From contig NZ_SOZA01000001.1 in NCBI RefSeq assembly GCF_004519305.1, positions 1-64,000 of the forward strand: 64,000 bases of DNA, read 5' to 3'. The notes under the pieces are model-generated. The model was given only the letters and a program-made list of their open reading frames with translations. It was not told the origin of the DNA and ran no database searches. Source of the stretch: Pseudomonas sp. RIT623. Its GTDB lineage: Bacteria; Pseudomonadota; Gammaproteobacteria; Pseudomonadales; Pseudomonadaceae. Shown one piece after another: positions 55,859-64,000 of this stretch. Made by a program: the position numbers and the translations under genes. Within the stretch, counting starts at the first letter, position 1. Each line of letters begins with the position of its first letter.

Positions 55859-57099
55859 TGTCCAGCCAGCCAACTACCCGATACCACAGCGATATCGACA
55901 GCTCGCCGCCGTTGCTGCCGGCCAAGGTGCTGCGCAACGACGAAGAGGCCCTGCAGGCCGCCCGCGAACTGGCCGAGGTGGCCCGCGAGCAAGCGGCCAG
56001 GCGTGACCAGCAACGCAAGCTGCCCTGGGCCGAGATCGAACGGTTCACCCGCAGCGGCCTGGGCAGCATCAGCGTGCCCAAGGCCTATGGTGGCCCCGAG
56101 GTGTCGTTCGTCACCATCGCCGAAGTGTTCCGCCTGATCAGCGCCGCCGACCCGGCGCTGGGGCAGATTCCGCAAAACCAGTTCGGCATCCTGCAACTGA
56201 TTCGCCTGACCGCCACCGAGGCCCAGCAGGCAGCGATCTTCCGCGCCGTGCTCGACGGCTGGCGCATCGGCAATGCCGGGCCCGAGCGCGGCACCAAGGA
56301 CACCCTGACACTCAAGGCGCGCATCACCCGCGAGGGCGATGGCTATCGCATCAGCGGCGAGAAGTTCTACTCCACCGGCGCCCTGTACGCCCACTGGGTG
56401 GCGGTAAAGGCCCTGGACGATGACGGCCGGCAACGCCTGGCCTTCGTCCGTCGCGGCAGCCCGGGGCTGCGCATCGTCGACGACTGGTCCGGCTTCGGCC
56501 AGCGCACCACCGCCAGCGGTACCGTGCTGCTCGACCAGGTGCCGGTGGACGCCGACCTGGTGGTGGACAACTGGCGCCTGGGTGAACAGCCCAGCATCCA
56601 GGGCGCCGCCTCGCAGCTGATCCAGGCGGCCATCGACGCCGGCATCGCCGAGGCGGCCATCGAGGACACGATCCGGTTCGTGCGGGAGAAGTCCCGGCCC
56701 TGGATCGAGGCCAAGGTCGAACGCAACAGCGACGATCCCTATGTGATCGCCGACATCGGCCGCTTGAAGCTCGAGCTGCACGCCGCCGAGGCCCTGCTGC
56801 GCAAGGCTGCCAGGGTGCTCGACGAAGTGAACGCCGGTGTGATCGATGCCGCCGCCGCGGCCCGTGCCTCGATCGCCGTGGCCGAGGCCAAGGTGCTCAC
56901 CACCGAGATCGCCTTGCAGGCCAGCGAGAAGCTGTTCGAACTGGCCGGCAGCCGCGCCAGCCTGGCTGAGTTCAACCTCGACCGGCACTGGCGCAACGCA
57001 AGGGTGCACACCTTGCACGACCCGGTGCGCTGGAAGTACCACGCCGTCGGCGCCTACTACCTCAACGGCGCCTTGCCAGCCCGCCATTCCTGGATCTGA
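55858..57099 (+). CDS. SfnB-family sulfur acquisition oxidoreductase, first copy
   Basis: A 413-residue flavoprotein of the acyl-CoA dehydrogenase-like SfnB family, used in organosulfur utilisation. It shows WAEIERFTRSGLGSISVPKA, GQIPQNQFGILQLIRLTA, ISGEKFYSTGALYAHWVAVK and the typical end HWRNARVHTLHDPVRWKYHA. It likely uses FAD or FMN. It opens an operon with a second copy, an NtaA/SnaA-like monooxygenase and a MetQNI-type transporter. The exact substrate is unknown. Confidence 0.88.
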   Translation: MSSQPTTRYHSDIDSSPPLLPAKVLRNDEEALQAARELAEVAREQAARRDQQRKLPWAEIERFTRSGLGSISVPKAYGGPEVSFVTIAEVFRLISAADPALGQIPQNQFGILQLIRLTATEAQQAAIFRAVLDGWRIGNAGPERGTKDTLTLKARITREGDGYRISGEKFYSTGALYAHWVAVKALDDDGRQRLAFVRRGSPGLRIVDDWSGFGQRTTASGTVLLDQVPVDADLVVDNWRLGEQPSIQGAASQLIQAAIDAGIAEAAIEDTIRFVREKSRPWIEAKVERNSDDPYVIADIGRLKLELHAAEALLRKAARVLDEVNAGVIDAAAAARASIAVAEAKVLTTEIALQASEKLFELAGSRASLAEFNLDRHWRNARVHTLHDPVRWKYHAVGAYYLNGALPARHSWI

Positions 57100-57110
57100 T
57101 TCACGGCCCA

Positions 57111-57218
57111 GGGGCTGCGGTGCAGTCCTTTCGCCGGCAAGCCGGCTCCCACAAGGATTTCTGTGAAGTCTCACTGTAGGAGCCGGCTTGCCGGCGAAAG
57201 GGCCGCACAGCGGCCCCA
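57111..57218. repeat. REP pair between the two sfnB-like genes
   Basis: TTCGCCGGCAAGCCGGCTCC at about 57130 mirrors GGAGCCGGCTTGCCGGCGAA at about 57180-57199, with outer stems GGGGCTGCGGTGCAGTCC and GGGCCGCACAGCGGCCC. It belongs to the CCGGCTTGCCGG subfamily and occupies almost all of the 136-base gap within the operon. Confidence 0.85.
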
Positions 57219-57235
57219 AGTGCCCGGAGAGCACA

Positions 57236-58417
57236 ATGACTGCATCCATCATCACCACCGACGCCCAGGCCCTGGCCGTCGCCGACGAACTCGCCCAGCA
57301 CCTGCGCCAGGACAGCGCCCTGCGCGACCGCGAACGCCGCCTGCCCCACGCCGAACTCGAGCGCTTCGTGCAGTCCGGCCTGTGGGGCATCAGCGTGCCC
57401 AAGGCCTTCGGCGGCGCTGGCGTGTCCAACGCCACCCTGGCCAAGGTCATCGCCCGCATCGCCCGGGCCGACGCCTCGCTCGGGCAGATCCCGCAGAACC
57501 ACTTCTACGCCCTGGAAGTGCTGCGGGTAAATGGCACCCCCGAGCAACAGCGCCGCCTGTACGCCGAGGTCCTCGCCGGCCGGCGCTTCGGCAACGCCCT
57601 GGCCGAGCTCGGCACGAAGAATGCCCACGAACGCACCACCCGCCTGAGCCGCGACGGCGAGCATTACCGCATCGATGGCCGCAAGTTCTACTGCACTGGC
57701 GCGATCTACGCCCAGCGCATCCCGACCCTGGTGATCGACGAGCAGGGCGTATCGCACCTGGCCTTCGTGCCCGCCGACAGCCAAGGCATCGAGGTGATCG
57801 ATGACTGGAGCGGCTTCGGCCAACGCACCACCGGCAGCGGCTCGGTGGTGTTCAACCAGGTCCCGGTGCGTGCCGAGGACGTGGTGCCGTTCGCCAGCGC
57901 CTTCGAACGCCCGACCACGGTCGGCCCACTGGCGCAGATCCTCCATGCCGCGATCGACACCGGTATTGCCCGCGCCGCCTACGAGGACGCCCTGCATTTC
58001 GTGCGCACCCGCAGCCGACCCTGGATCGACTCCGGCCTCGACAAGGCCAGCGACGATCCGCTCACCCTGAAGAGCTTCGGTCACCTGGCAATCCGCCTGC
58101 ACGCCACCGAGGCCCTGCTCGAGCGCGCGGGTGAAATCCTCGACACCGCCCAGGCCGACAGCAACGCCGAGACCCTGGCCGCCGCCTCGATTGCCGTCGC
58201 CGAGGCCCGGGCGATCAGCACCGAGATATCCCTGGCCGCCGGCACCAGCCTGTTCGAGCTGGCCGGCAGCCAGGCCACCCTGGCCGAGCACAACCTCGAC
58301 CGCCACTGGCGCAACGCCCGGGTGCACACCCTGCACGACCCGGTGCGCTGGAAGTACCACGCCATCGGCAACTACTACCTCAACGACGAGAAACCGCCGC
58401 GCCGGGGGACCATCTGA
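57236..58417 (+). CDS. SfnB-family sulfur acquisition oxidoreductase, second copy
   Basis: A 393-residue paralogue of the preceding protein, with LPHAELERFVQSGLWGISVP, GQIPQNHFYALEVLRVN, IDGRKFYCTGAIYAQRIPTL and HWRNARVHTLHDPVRWKYHA. The start at 57236 (MTASIITTDAQAL) follows a GGAGAG ribosome site; an earlier in-frame start would run into the REP element. Identity with copy one is clear but moderate, so this is an old duplication. It overlaps the next gene as TGATG. Confidence 0.88.
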   Translation: MTASIITTDAQALAVADELAQHLRQDSALRDRERRLPHAELERFVQSGLWGISVPKAFGGAGVSNATLAKVIARIARADASLGQIPQNHFYALEVLRVNGTPEQQRRLYAEVLAGRRFGNALAELGTKNAHERTTRLSRDGEHYRIDGRKFYCTGAIYAQRIPTLVIDEQGVSHLAFVPADSQGIEVIDDWSGFGQRTTGSGSVVFNQVPVRAEDVVPFASAFERPTTVGPLAQILHAAIDTGIARAAYEDALHFVRTRSRPWIDSGLDKASDDPLTLKSFGHLAIRLHATEALLERAGEILDTAQADSNAETLAAASIAVAEARAISTEISLAAGTSLFELAGSQATLAEHNLDRHWRNARVHTLHDPVRWKYHAIGNYYLNDEKPPRRGTI

Positions 58418-59805
58418 TGGCCAAGCAGATCCTGCTCAATGCCTTCAACATGAACTGCATCGGGCACATCAACCACGGTTTGTGGACCCACCCGCGGGAC
58501 ACTTCGACCCAGTACAAGACCCTCGACTACTGGACCGACCTGGCCCGCCTGCTGGAGCGGGGGCTGTTCGACGGGCTGTTCATCGCCGATATCGTCGGCA
58601 CCTACGATGTCTATGGCCAGTCACTGGACGTGACGCTCAAGGAGTCGATCCAGCTGCCGGTCAACGACCCGCTGCTGCTGGTCTCGGCCATGGCCGCCGT
58701 TACCAGGCACCTGGGCTTCGGCCTCACCGCCAACCTCACCTACGAGGCGCCGTACCTGTTCGCCCGGCGCCTCTCCACCCTCGACCACCTGAGCAATGGC
58801 CGGGTCGGCTGGAACATCGTCACCGGCTACCTCGACAGCGCCGCCCGGGCCATGGGCCTGGCGCAGCAACCCGAACACGACCGTCGCTATGACCAGGCCG
58901 ACGAGTACCTGCAAGTGCTGTACAAGCTGCTCGAAGGCAGCTGGGCCGACGATGCCGTGGTCGCCGACCGCGCGCAGCGCGTGTATGCGCGGCCGGACAG
59001 GGTGCGTAAGGTCGAGCACCATGGCGAGTTCTACGACGTCGAGGGCTATCACCTGTGCGAACCCTCGCCACAGCGCACCCCTGTGCTGTTCCAGGCCGGT
59101 AGTTCGCCACGTGGCCTGGCCTTCGCCGGTAATCACGCCGAGTGCGTGTTCATCAGCGGCCAGGACCAGGCTGCCACCCGCGCCCAGGTCGACAAGGTGC
59201 GCGCCGCCGCCAAGGCCGCCGGGCGTGATCCGCAGGCGCTCAAGGTGTTCATGGGCATCACCGTGATCGTCGCGCCGAGCGAAGCCCAGGCCCAGGCCAA
59301 GCACGCCGAGTACCTACGCTACGCCAGTGCAGAGGCCGGCGTGGCCCACTTCGCCAGCTCCACCGGCATCGACTTCGCGCGCTACGCCCTGGACGAACCC
59401 ATTGGCTTTGCCAAGGGCAACGCCATTCAATCGGCCACCCGCCAGCTGCAGGAAAGCGCCTGGACCCGCCGCCGCCTGCTCGAGCAGCACGCCCTGGGCG
59501 GGCGCTACGTGACCTTGGTGGGCGCCCCCGAACAGGTCGCCGAACAGCTGATCAGCTGGATCGACGCAACCGGCCTGGACGGCTTCAACCTGACCCGTAC
59601 CGTCACCCCGGAAAGCTACGAGGACTTCATCGAACTGGTGGTGCCCGAGCTGCAACGCCGGGGCCGCTACAAGACCGCCTACCGCGACGGCACCCTGCGC
59701 CAGAAACTGTTCGCCGGCGCCCCGGCCCAGCTGCCTGCCGACCACCCCGGCGCCGCCTACCGCCACCCGACCCCTGCCCCGACTGGAGCCTTGCACCATG
59801 CTTGA
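58417..59805 (+). CDS. NtaA/SnaA/DszA-family FMN-dependent monooxygenase
   Basis: A 462-residue luciferase-like monooxygenase that uses reduced flavin and oxygen. It has MNCIGHINHGLWTHPRDTST, FDGLFIADIVGTYDVYGQS, FGLTANLTYEAPYLFARRLS, STLDHLSNGRVGWNIVTGYL and GTPVLFQAGSS-like RTPVLFQAGSSPRGLAFAG. Members oxidise sulfur or nitrogen compounds (dibenzothiophene sulfone, NTA, EDTA). Its position between sfnB-like and transporter genes supports sulfur release from an organic compound. A flavin reductase is needed but is not encoded here. Confidence 0.88.
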   Translation: MAKQILLNAFNMNCIGHINHGLWTHPRDTSTQYKTLDYWTDLARLLERGLFDGLFIADIVGTYDVYGQSLDVTLKESIQLPVNDPLLLVSAMAAVTRHLGFGLTANLTYEAPYLFARRLSTLDHLSNGRVGWNIVTGYLDSAARAMGLAQQPEHDRRYDQADEYLQVLYKLLEGSWADDAVVADRAQRVYARPDRVRKVEHHGEFYDVEGYHLCEPSPQRTPVLFQAGSSPRGLAFAGNHAECVFISGQDQAATRAQVDKVRAAAKAAGRDPQALKVFMGITVIVAPSEAQAQAKHAEYLRYASAEAGVAHFASSTGIDFARYALDEPIGFAKGNAIQSATRQLQESAWTRRRLLEQHALGGRYVTLVGAPEQVAEQLISWIDATGLDGFNLTRTVTPESYEDFIELVVPELQRRGRYKTAYRDGTLRQKLFAGAPAQLPADHPGAAYRHPTPAPTGALHHA

Positions 59806-60598
59806 AAAACTGTTCCGGCCCGTCGTGGCCATCGCCCTGGGCCTCGGCCTGTCCGCCGCCGCCTTCGCTGCGCAGCCACTGAAGATCGGCACCACCGCCG
59901 CCTTCGCCATCCCGTTGGAAGCGGCGGTGGCAGAAGCCCACAAACAAGGCCTGGAAGTGAAGCTGATCGAGTTCAGCGACTGGATCGCGCCGAATGTCAG
60001 CCTCAACAGCGGCGACATCGACGTGAACTACTTCCAGCACATCCCCTTCCTGGAAAACGCCAAGGCCGCCGCTGGCTTCAACCTGGTCCCCTATGCACCG
60101 GGGATCATAAACAACGTCGGGCTGTACTCGAAAAAGTACAAAAGCTTTGCCGAGCTGCCCGAAGGCGCCAGCGTGGCCATCGCCAACGACCCGATCAACA
60201 GCGGCCGTGGCCTGCAACTGCTGGCCAAGGCCGGCCTGATCACCCTCAAACAGGGCGTGGGCTACAAGGCCACCGAGGACGACATCATCGCCAACCCGAA
60301 GAAAATCAAAATTCTCCAGGTAGAAGCGGTGCAGCTGGTGCGCGCCTATGACGACGCCGACCTGGTGCAGGGCTACCCGGCCTATATCCGCCTGGCCAAC
60401 ACCTTTGACGCTACATCGGCGCTGCTGTTCGACGGCCTGGAGAACAAGGAGTACGTGATCCAGTTCGTTATCCGCCCACAGGAGAAAAACGACCCGCGCC
60501 TGGCCAAGTTCGTCGATATCTACCAACACTCGCCAGCCGTGCGCGCCGCCCTGGACAAAGCCCATGGCAAGCTCTACCAAGCCGGTTGGGAAGGCTGA
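59798..60598 (+). CDS. MetQ/NlpA-family substrate-binding protein
   Basis: A 266-residue binding protein of the MetQ/NlpA type. The signal peptide ([20 protein letters not shown] then AAFA) lacks a lipobox Cys, so the protein is a free periplasmic form rather than the usual lipoprotein. The mature part has [39 protein letters not shown] and [20 protein letters not shown]. It overlaps the monooxygenase gene by 8 bases. With the next two genes it forms a MetNIQ-like importer, probably for a sulfur compound rather than strictly methionine. Confidence 0.87.
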   Translation: MLEKLFRPVVAIALGLGLSAAAFAAQPLKIGTTAAFAIPLEAAVAEAHKQGLEVKLIEFSDWIAPNVSLNSGDIDVNYFQHIPFLENAKAAAGFNLVPYAPGIINNVGLYSKKYKSFAELPEGASVAIANDPINSGRGLQLLAKAGLITLKQGVGYKATEDDIIANPKKIKILQVEAVQLVRAYDDADLVQGYPAYIRLANTFDATSALLFDGLENKEYVIQFVIRPQEKNDPRLAKFVDIYQHSPAVRAALDKAHGKLYQAGWEG

Positions 60599-60599
60599 C

Positions 60600-61709
60600 A
60601 TGGCCCAGGCCAGCGCCCTGAGGGCGCCCATCCCGCCCGCCGAACCGCTCAAGGCCGAAGAAACGGCCCTGCGCCCGGAAGTGAACCAGGCGCACGTCCG
60701 CTTCATCGGCCTGGGCAAGACCTATCCGGGCCAGGTCCAGCCGGCGTTGCAAGGCATCGACCTGAACATCCGCCGCGGCGAGATCTTCGGCATCATCGGC
60801 CGCAGCGGCGCCGGCAAGTCTTCGCTGCTGCGCACCATCAACCGCCTGGAACAGCCCAGCCAGGGCCGGGTGCTGATCGACCAGGTGGACATCGCGCCGT
60901 TCGAAGAGGATCGTCTGGTCGCCCTGCGCCGGCGCATCGGCATGATCTTCCAGCACTTCAACCTGATGTCGGCCAAGACCGTGTGGCAGAACGTCGAGCT
61001 GCCGCTGAAGGTGGCCGGCGTGGCCAAGGCCGAACGCCAGCGCAAGGTACGCGAGCTGCTGGAGCTTGTCGGCCTGGCGGAAAAGCACCATGTCTACCCC
61101 GCGCAACTGTCGGGCGGGCAGAAGCAGCGCGTCGGCATCGCCCGGGCGCTGGTGCATGACCCCGAGATCCTGCTGTGCGACGAAGCCACCTCCGCGTTGG
61201 ACCCGGAAACCACGGCCTCGATCCTCGAGCTGCTGCGCGACATCAACCAACGCCTGGGCCTGACCGTAGTGCTGATCACCCATGAAATGGCGGTGATCCG
61301 CGATATCTGCCAGCGCGTGGTGGTGCTCGAGCGGGGCGAGATCGTCGAACAGGGCGAGGTCTGGCAAGTGTTCGGCACACCGCGCCACGACGTCACCCGC
61401 ACCCTGCTCGCACCGCTGCAGACCAAGCTGCCGGCCGCCTTGCAGGCCAGCCTGCGTGCCCAGCCGGTCAGCCGCGACGCGGCTGTGGTGCTCAAGCTCG
61501 ACCTTGTGGGCGAGCCGGAGCTCAGCGCCCTGTTCAGCGATCTGGGCGGGCGCGTGCGGCTGCTCCAGGGCGGCGTCGAGACCATCGGCGAGCATGCCTT
61601 GGGGCAACTGATCCTGGCCGTGCGCGGCTCGCCGCTGGACACCCACCAGTTGCTCGAACGCGCCCGCCGCTGGGCCGTGGATGTGGAGGTACTTGGCCAT
61701 GTGGATTGA
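60600..61709 (+). CDS. MetN-like ABC transporter ATPase
   Basis: A 369-residue ATPase with Walker [10 protein letters not shown], signature [16 protein letters not shown], Walker [21 protein letters not shown], the switch His in [11 protein letters not shown], and a C-terminal NIL-type domain (about 295-369; [20 protein letters not shown]). The N-terminus carries about 38 extra residues before the fold, unusual for MetN. The start at 60600 ([10 protein letters not shown]) lies two bases after the previous stop; a longer start would overlap the binding-protein gene. It powers import with the two flanking proteins. Confidence 0.88.
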   Translation: MAQASALRAPIPPAEPLKAEETALRPEVNQAHVRFIGLGKTYPGQVQPALQGIDLNIRRGEIFGIIGRSGAGKSSLLRTINRLEQPSQGRVLIDQVDIAPFEEDRLVALRRRIGMIFQHFNLMSAKTVWQNVELPLKVAGVAKAERQRKVRELLELVGLAEKHHVYPAQLSGGQKQRVGIARALVHDPEILLCDEATSALDPETTASILELLRDINQRLGLTVVLITHEMAVIRDICQRVVVLERGEIVEQGEVWQVFGTPRHDVTRTLLAPLQTKLPAALQASLRAQPVSRDAAVVLKLDLVGEPELSALFSDLGGRVRLLQGGVETIGEHALGQLILAVRGSPLDTHQLLERARRWAVDVEVLGHVD

Positions 61710-62343
61710 TCGCCTGCTGCAAGGCTTGCTCGACACCCTGCTGATGGTCGGCGTGTCCTCGCTGGTCGCGCTGGTCGTCGGGGTACCGATGGCAGTGCTG
61801 CTGGTCACCAGCGACAAGGGCGGGATCTTCGAGGCCGCCGCGCTGAACCGGGTGCTGGGCGCCATCGTCAACCTGTTCCGCTCGATCCCGTTCCTGATCC
61901 TGATGGTCGCGCTGATTCCCTTCACCCGCCTGGTGGTCGGCACCACCTATGGCGTGTGGGCCGCAGTGGTGCCGCTGACCATCGCCGCCACGCCGTTCTT
62001 CGCGCGAATCGCCGAGGTCAGCCTGCGCGAAGTCGACCACGGCCTGATCGAAGCGGCCCAGGCCATGGGCTGCCGGCGTTGGCACATCGTCTGGCACGTG
62101 CTGCTGCCCGAGGCGCTGCCGGGGATCGTTGGCGGCTTCACCATCACCCTGGTGACGCTGATCAATTCCTCGGCCATGGCCGGGGCAATCGGTGCCGGGG
62201 GTTTGGGCGATATTGCCTACCGCTACGGCTACCAGCGCTTCGACAGCCAGATCATGCTGACCGTGATCGTGATGCTGGTGGCGCTGGTGGCGGTGATCCA
62301 GCTGGGTGGCGACCGTCTGGCCAAAGGCTTGAACAAGCGTTGA
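61699..62343 (+). CDS. MetI-like ABC transporter permease
   Basis: A 214-residue inner-membrane permease with five helices and the coupling loop [20 protein letters not shown] then [11 protein letters not shown]. The start at 61699 ([16 protein letters not shown]) has GGAGG ten bases upstream; the ATG at 61681 lies too near that site. It overlaps the ATPase gene by 11 bases. It is the last gene of the operon, followed by a REP pair. Confidence 0.9.
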   Translation: MWIDRLLQGLLDTLLMVGVSSLVALVVGVPMAVLLVTSDKGGIFEAAALNRVLGAIVNLFRSIPFLILMVALIPFTRLVVGTTYGVWAAVVPLTIAATPFFARIAEVSLREVDHGLIEAAQAMGCRRWHIVWHVLLPEALPGIVGGFTITLVTLINSSAMAGAIGAGGLGDIAYRYGYQRFDSQIMLTVIVMLVALVAVIQLGGDRLAKGLNKR

Positions 62344-62354
62344 TGTGTTACGGA

Positions 62355-62470
62355 TGTAGGAGCGGCCTGGTGCCGCGAAAGGGCCGCGAAGCGGCCCCGG
62401 CAGCTTCAGTGCTCCACTGCGCCATGGGGCTGCTACGCAGCCCATTCGCGGCACAAGGCCGCTCCTACGG
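62355..62470. repeat. Inverted REP pair after the sulfur operon
   Basis: TGTAGGAGCGGCCTGGTGCC at 62355 mirrors GGCACAAGGCCGCTCCTACG ending about 62469, with inner stems GGGCCGCGAAGCGGCCC and GGGGCTGCTACGCAGCCC. It lies between convergent genes. Confidence 0.85.
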
Positions 62471-62493
62471 CGGTTGCACATGACCAAGCGATC

Positions 62494-64000
62494 TCAGCCC
62501 CAGTGCAGCTGTTGAGCCGGCACCGGCCTGCCAAACCAGTACCCCTGCCCCAGCTGGCACTGCTGCTCCAGCAGGAAGCGCGCCTGCTCGGCCTGCTCGA
62601 TGCCTTCGGCGTGCACCTGCATGCCCATGCTCCGGGCCAGGGCGATAATCACCCGAACGATGGCGATATCGTCATCGTCGAACGGCAGCCCGGCAACGAA
62701 ACCCTGATCGATCTTGAGCTTCTGCACCGGCAGGCGTTTGAGCCGCAGCAACGACGAGTAGCCCGTGCCGAAATCGTCAATGGCCAGGCTCAAGCCCAGC
62801 TCGCGCAGGCGGTGCAACTGCTCCAGCGCCACCTCAGGGTCTTCCATCACCGCGCTTTCGGTCACCTCCAGCTCCAGCAACGCCGGGTCCAGGCCACTGT
62901 CGTGCAGCACATCGGCCACTTGCCGGTACAGGTCGCGCTGGCTGAACAGGCGGCTGGAGATGTTCACCGCGACGAATGACAGCTGCCGCCCCTCGGTCTG
63001 CCACTGCACCATCTGCCGGCAGGCCTGGCGTAGCACCCAGGCGTCGATCTCGGCGATCAGCCCGGTGCGCTCGGCGATGGGGATGAACTCCCCGGGCGGC
63101 ACCAGGCCACGCTGAGGGTGTTGCCAGCGCACCAAGGCCTCGACCCCGACCATGCGCGCGGTGAACAGGTCGTGCACCGGCTGGAAGAACACCCGCAGCT
63201 CTTGCTGCTCCAGCGCCCGACGCAGTTCGCCGGCCGTCTCGACCCGCTGCTGGGCGTGGGCGGTGAGCTCCTCGGTGTACAACGCATAGCAGGCGCGGCC
63301 GTTGCTCTTGGCCTTGAACAGCGCCGAGTCGGCATTGCGCAGCAATTGCTCGCCACCCAGCGCATCGCTGGGGAACAGGCTGATGCCGATGCTGACACTG
63401 ATGAACAGGCGGTTGCCCTCGAAACAGAAGGGTTCCTTCAAGCGCTCGATGATGGTCTGCGCCAGCTTGCCGGCCTGGCCGACCTGCTGGCAGTTCTCGG
63501 CCAGCACGCCGAACTCGTCGCCGCCCAGGCGCGCCAGCGTCACGCCGTTGCCCAGCACCTCGCGCAGGCGCTCGCCCACCAGCTTGAGCAACTGGTCGCC
63601 AATGGTATGGCCGAGGCCGTCGTTGATGCTCTGGAAATGGTCGAGGTCGAGCAGCAGCAGCGCGCAGCCGCGCTTGTTGGCCTGCGCCGCGGCCAGGGCC
63701 TGCTCTACCCGGTCATTGAACAACAGCCGATTGGGCAGGCCGGTCAGTGGGTCATGGTGGGCGAGGTAGGCCAATTCTTCCTCGCTATGCTTGATCGCGC
63801 TGATGTCGCTGAACACCGCCACGTAATGGCTGAGTGCGCCGCTGTCGTCGCGAATGGCGCAGATCGTCTGCCATTGCGGGTAGATTTCGCCGCTCTTGCG
63901 GCGGTTCCAGATCTCCCCGCTCCACTCGCCCTTGTCGGCCAGGGTGGCGTAGATCTGCTGGTAGAACGGCGCGCCATGGCGGCCAGACTTGAACTTGCTC
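62494..64000 (-). CDS. PAS-GGDEF-EAL cyclic-di-GMP protein, 3' part
   Basis: Partial gene running off the right edge on the minus strand; about 500 codons are visible. The visible N-terminal part is the end of a PAS/PAC domain (GEWSGEIWNRRKSGEIYPQW, then VAVFSDISAIKHSEEEL), about 63780-64000. GGDEF domain: DPLTGLPNRLLFNDRVEQAL, LLDLDHFQSINDGLGHTIGD and an intact GGDEF in ARLGGDEFGVL, without a recognisable RxxD inhibitory site. EAL domain: FFQPVHDLFTARMVGVEALV with E-A-L, VAVNISSRLFSQ, LAIDDFGTGYSSLLRLKRLP and QVHAEGIEQAEQARFL. Both catalytic motifs look intact, so it may make or degrade cyclic-di-GMP. More PAS or membrane domains may precede it. Confidence 0.9.
   Translation of the reverse strand, partial: SKFKSGRHGAPFYQQIYATLADKGEWSGEIWNRRKSGEIYPQWQTICAIRDDSGALSHYVAVFSDISAIKHSEEELAYLAHHDPLTGLPNRLLFNDRVEQALAAAQANKRGCALLLLDLDHFQSINDGLGHTIGDQLLKLVGERLREVLGNGVTLARLGGDEFGVLAENCQQVGQAGKLAQTIIERLKEPFCFEGNRLFISVSIGISLFPSDALGGEQLLRNADSALFKAKSNGRACYALYTEELTAHAQQRVETAGELRRALEQQELRVFFQPVHDLFTARMVGVEALVRWQHPQRGLVPPGEFIPIAERTGLIAEIDAWVLRQACRQMVQWQTEGRQLSFVAVNISSRLFSQRDLYRQVADVLHDSGLDPALLELEVTESAVMEDPEVALEQLHRLRELGLSLAIDDFGTGYSSLLRLKRLPVQKLKIDQGFVAGLPFDDDDIAIVRVIIALARSMGMQVHAEGIEQAEQARFLLEQQCQLGQGYWFGRPVPAQQLHWG

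Overview
The window reads as a chromosomal segment of a fluorescent pseudomonad, most likely of the Pseudomonas putida group. The grounds are the high GC content, the order of the housekeeping genes (ubiI, DUF4442 gene, ubiH, pepP, ygfB, zapA, 6S RNA, fau; argA-argE; gcvT-gcvH-gcvP; the spu polyamine locus), Pseudomonas-restricted families such as OscA and DUF2388, and many REP elements that begin with GTAGGAGC. I see no phage, insertion sequence, CRISPR array, tRNA or rRNA. It looks like core genome with a few lineage-variable genes.\n\nLayout. 1-5.4 kb: 3' part of a molybdopterin oxidoreductase (FdhF/YdeP type), a glycine-zipper envelope protein, a lone CheR-type methyltransferase, a NarL-type response regulator and a hotdog thioesterase. 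5.4-9.6 kb (minus strand): sulfate uptake operon oscA-sbp-cysT-cysW-cysA. 9.8-15.0 kb (minus): an RND efflux pump with two adaptor proteins (TriABC type). 15.2-16.3 kb: an AAA/RecF-like ATPase. 16.4-24.7 kb (minus): spuB-spuC-spuD-spuE-spuF-spuG-spuH for polyamine glutamylation, transamination and uptake, with spuI divergent at 25.4 kb. 27-29.5 kb (minus): argA and argE. 29.7-34.3 kb: CYTH-CHAD triphosphatase, an Lrp/AsnC regulator divergent from a small ACT-like protein, an orphan GspE/PilB ATPase and a DUF2388 protein. 34.4-38.9 kb (minus): glycine cleavage gcvT-gcvH-gcvP. 39-41.8 kb (minus): ferric iron binding protein and permease. 42-46.8 kb (minus): ubiI, DUF4442 gene, ubiH, pepP, ygfB. 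47-49.2 kb (plus): ZapB-like coiled coil, zapA, 6S RNA, fau, then a tiny membrane protein on the other strand and an EVE-domain protein. 49.3-54.1 kb: HlyD adaptor, double-ATPase ABC exporter and ABC-2 permease. 54-55.6 kb: FliL-like protein and quinone oxidoreductase. 55.8-62.3 kb: a sulfur-scavenging operon of two SfnB-like enzymes, a flavin monooxygenase and a MetQNI-type transporter. 62.5-64 kb (minus): a PAS-GGDEF-EAL protein that runs off the end.\n\nThe genes form nutritional modules. Sulfur is served by oscA-sbp-cysTWA and the sfnB/MetQNI-like operon. Nitrogen and polyamines are served by spu, and one-carbon metabolism by gcv and fau. Isoprenoid quinone synthesis uses ubiI and ubiH. 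The most interesting unlabelled structure is regulatory. Strong hairpins or REP pairs sit after periplasmic binding-protein genes in three independent ABC operons, including at every non-overlapping junction of the spu operon. A TTCNTAAAC-type element recurs upstream of both sulfur loci. A 22-codon leader ORF is stop/start coupled to the sulfur operon. A minus-strand terminator with no gene feeding it suggests a small RNA near 2.5 kb. Overlapping palindromes lie at the Lrp-family gene, and an AT-rich inverted repeat lies between spuB and spuI. I saw no wholly new multi-gene system that I could defend.
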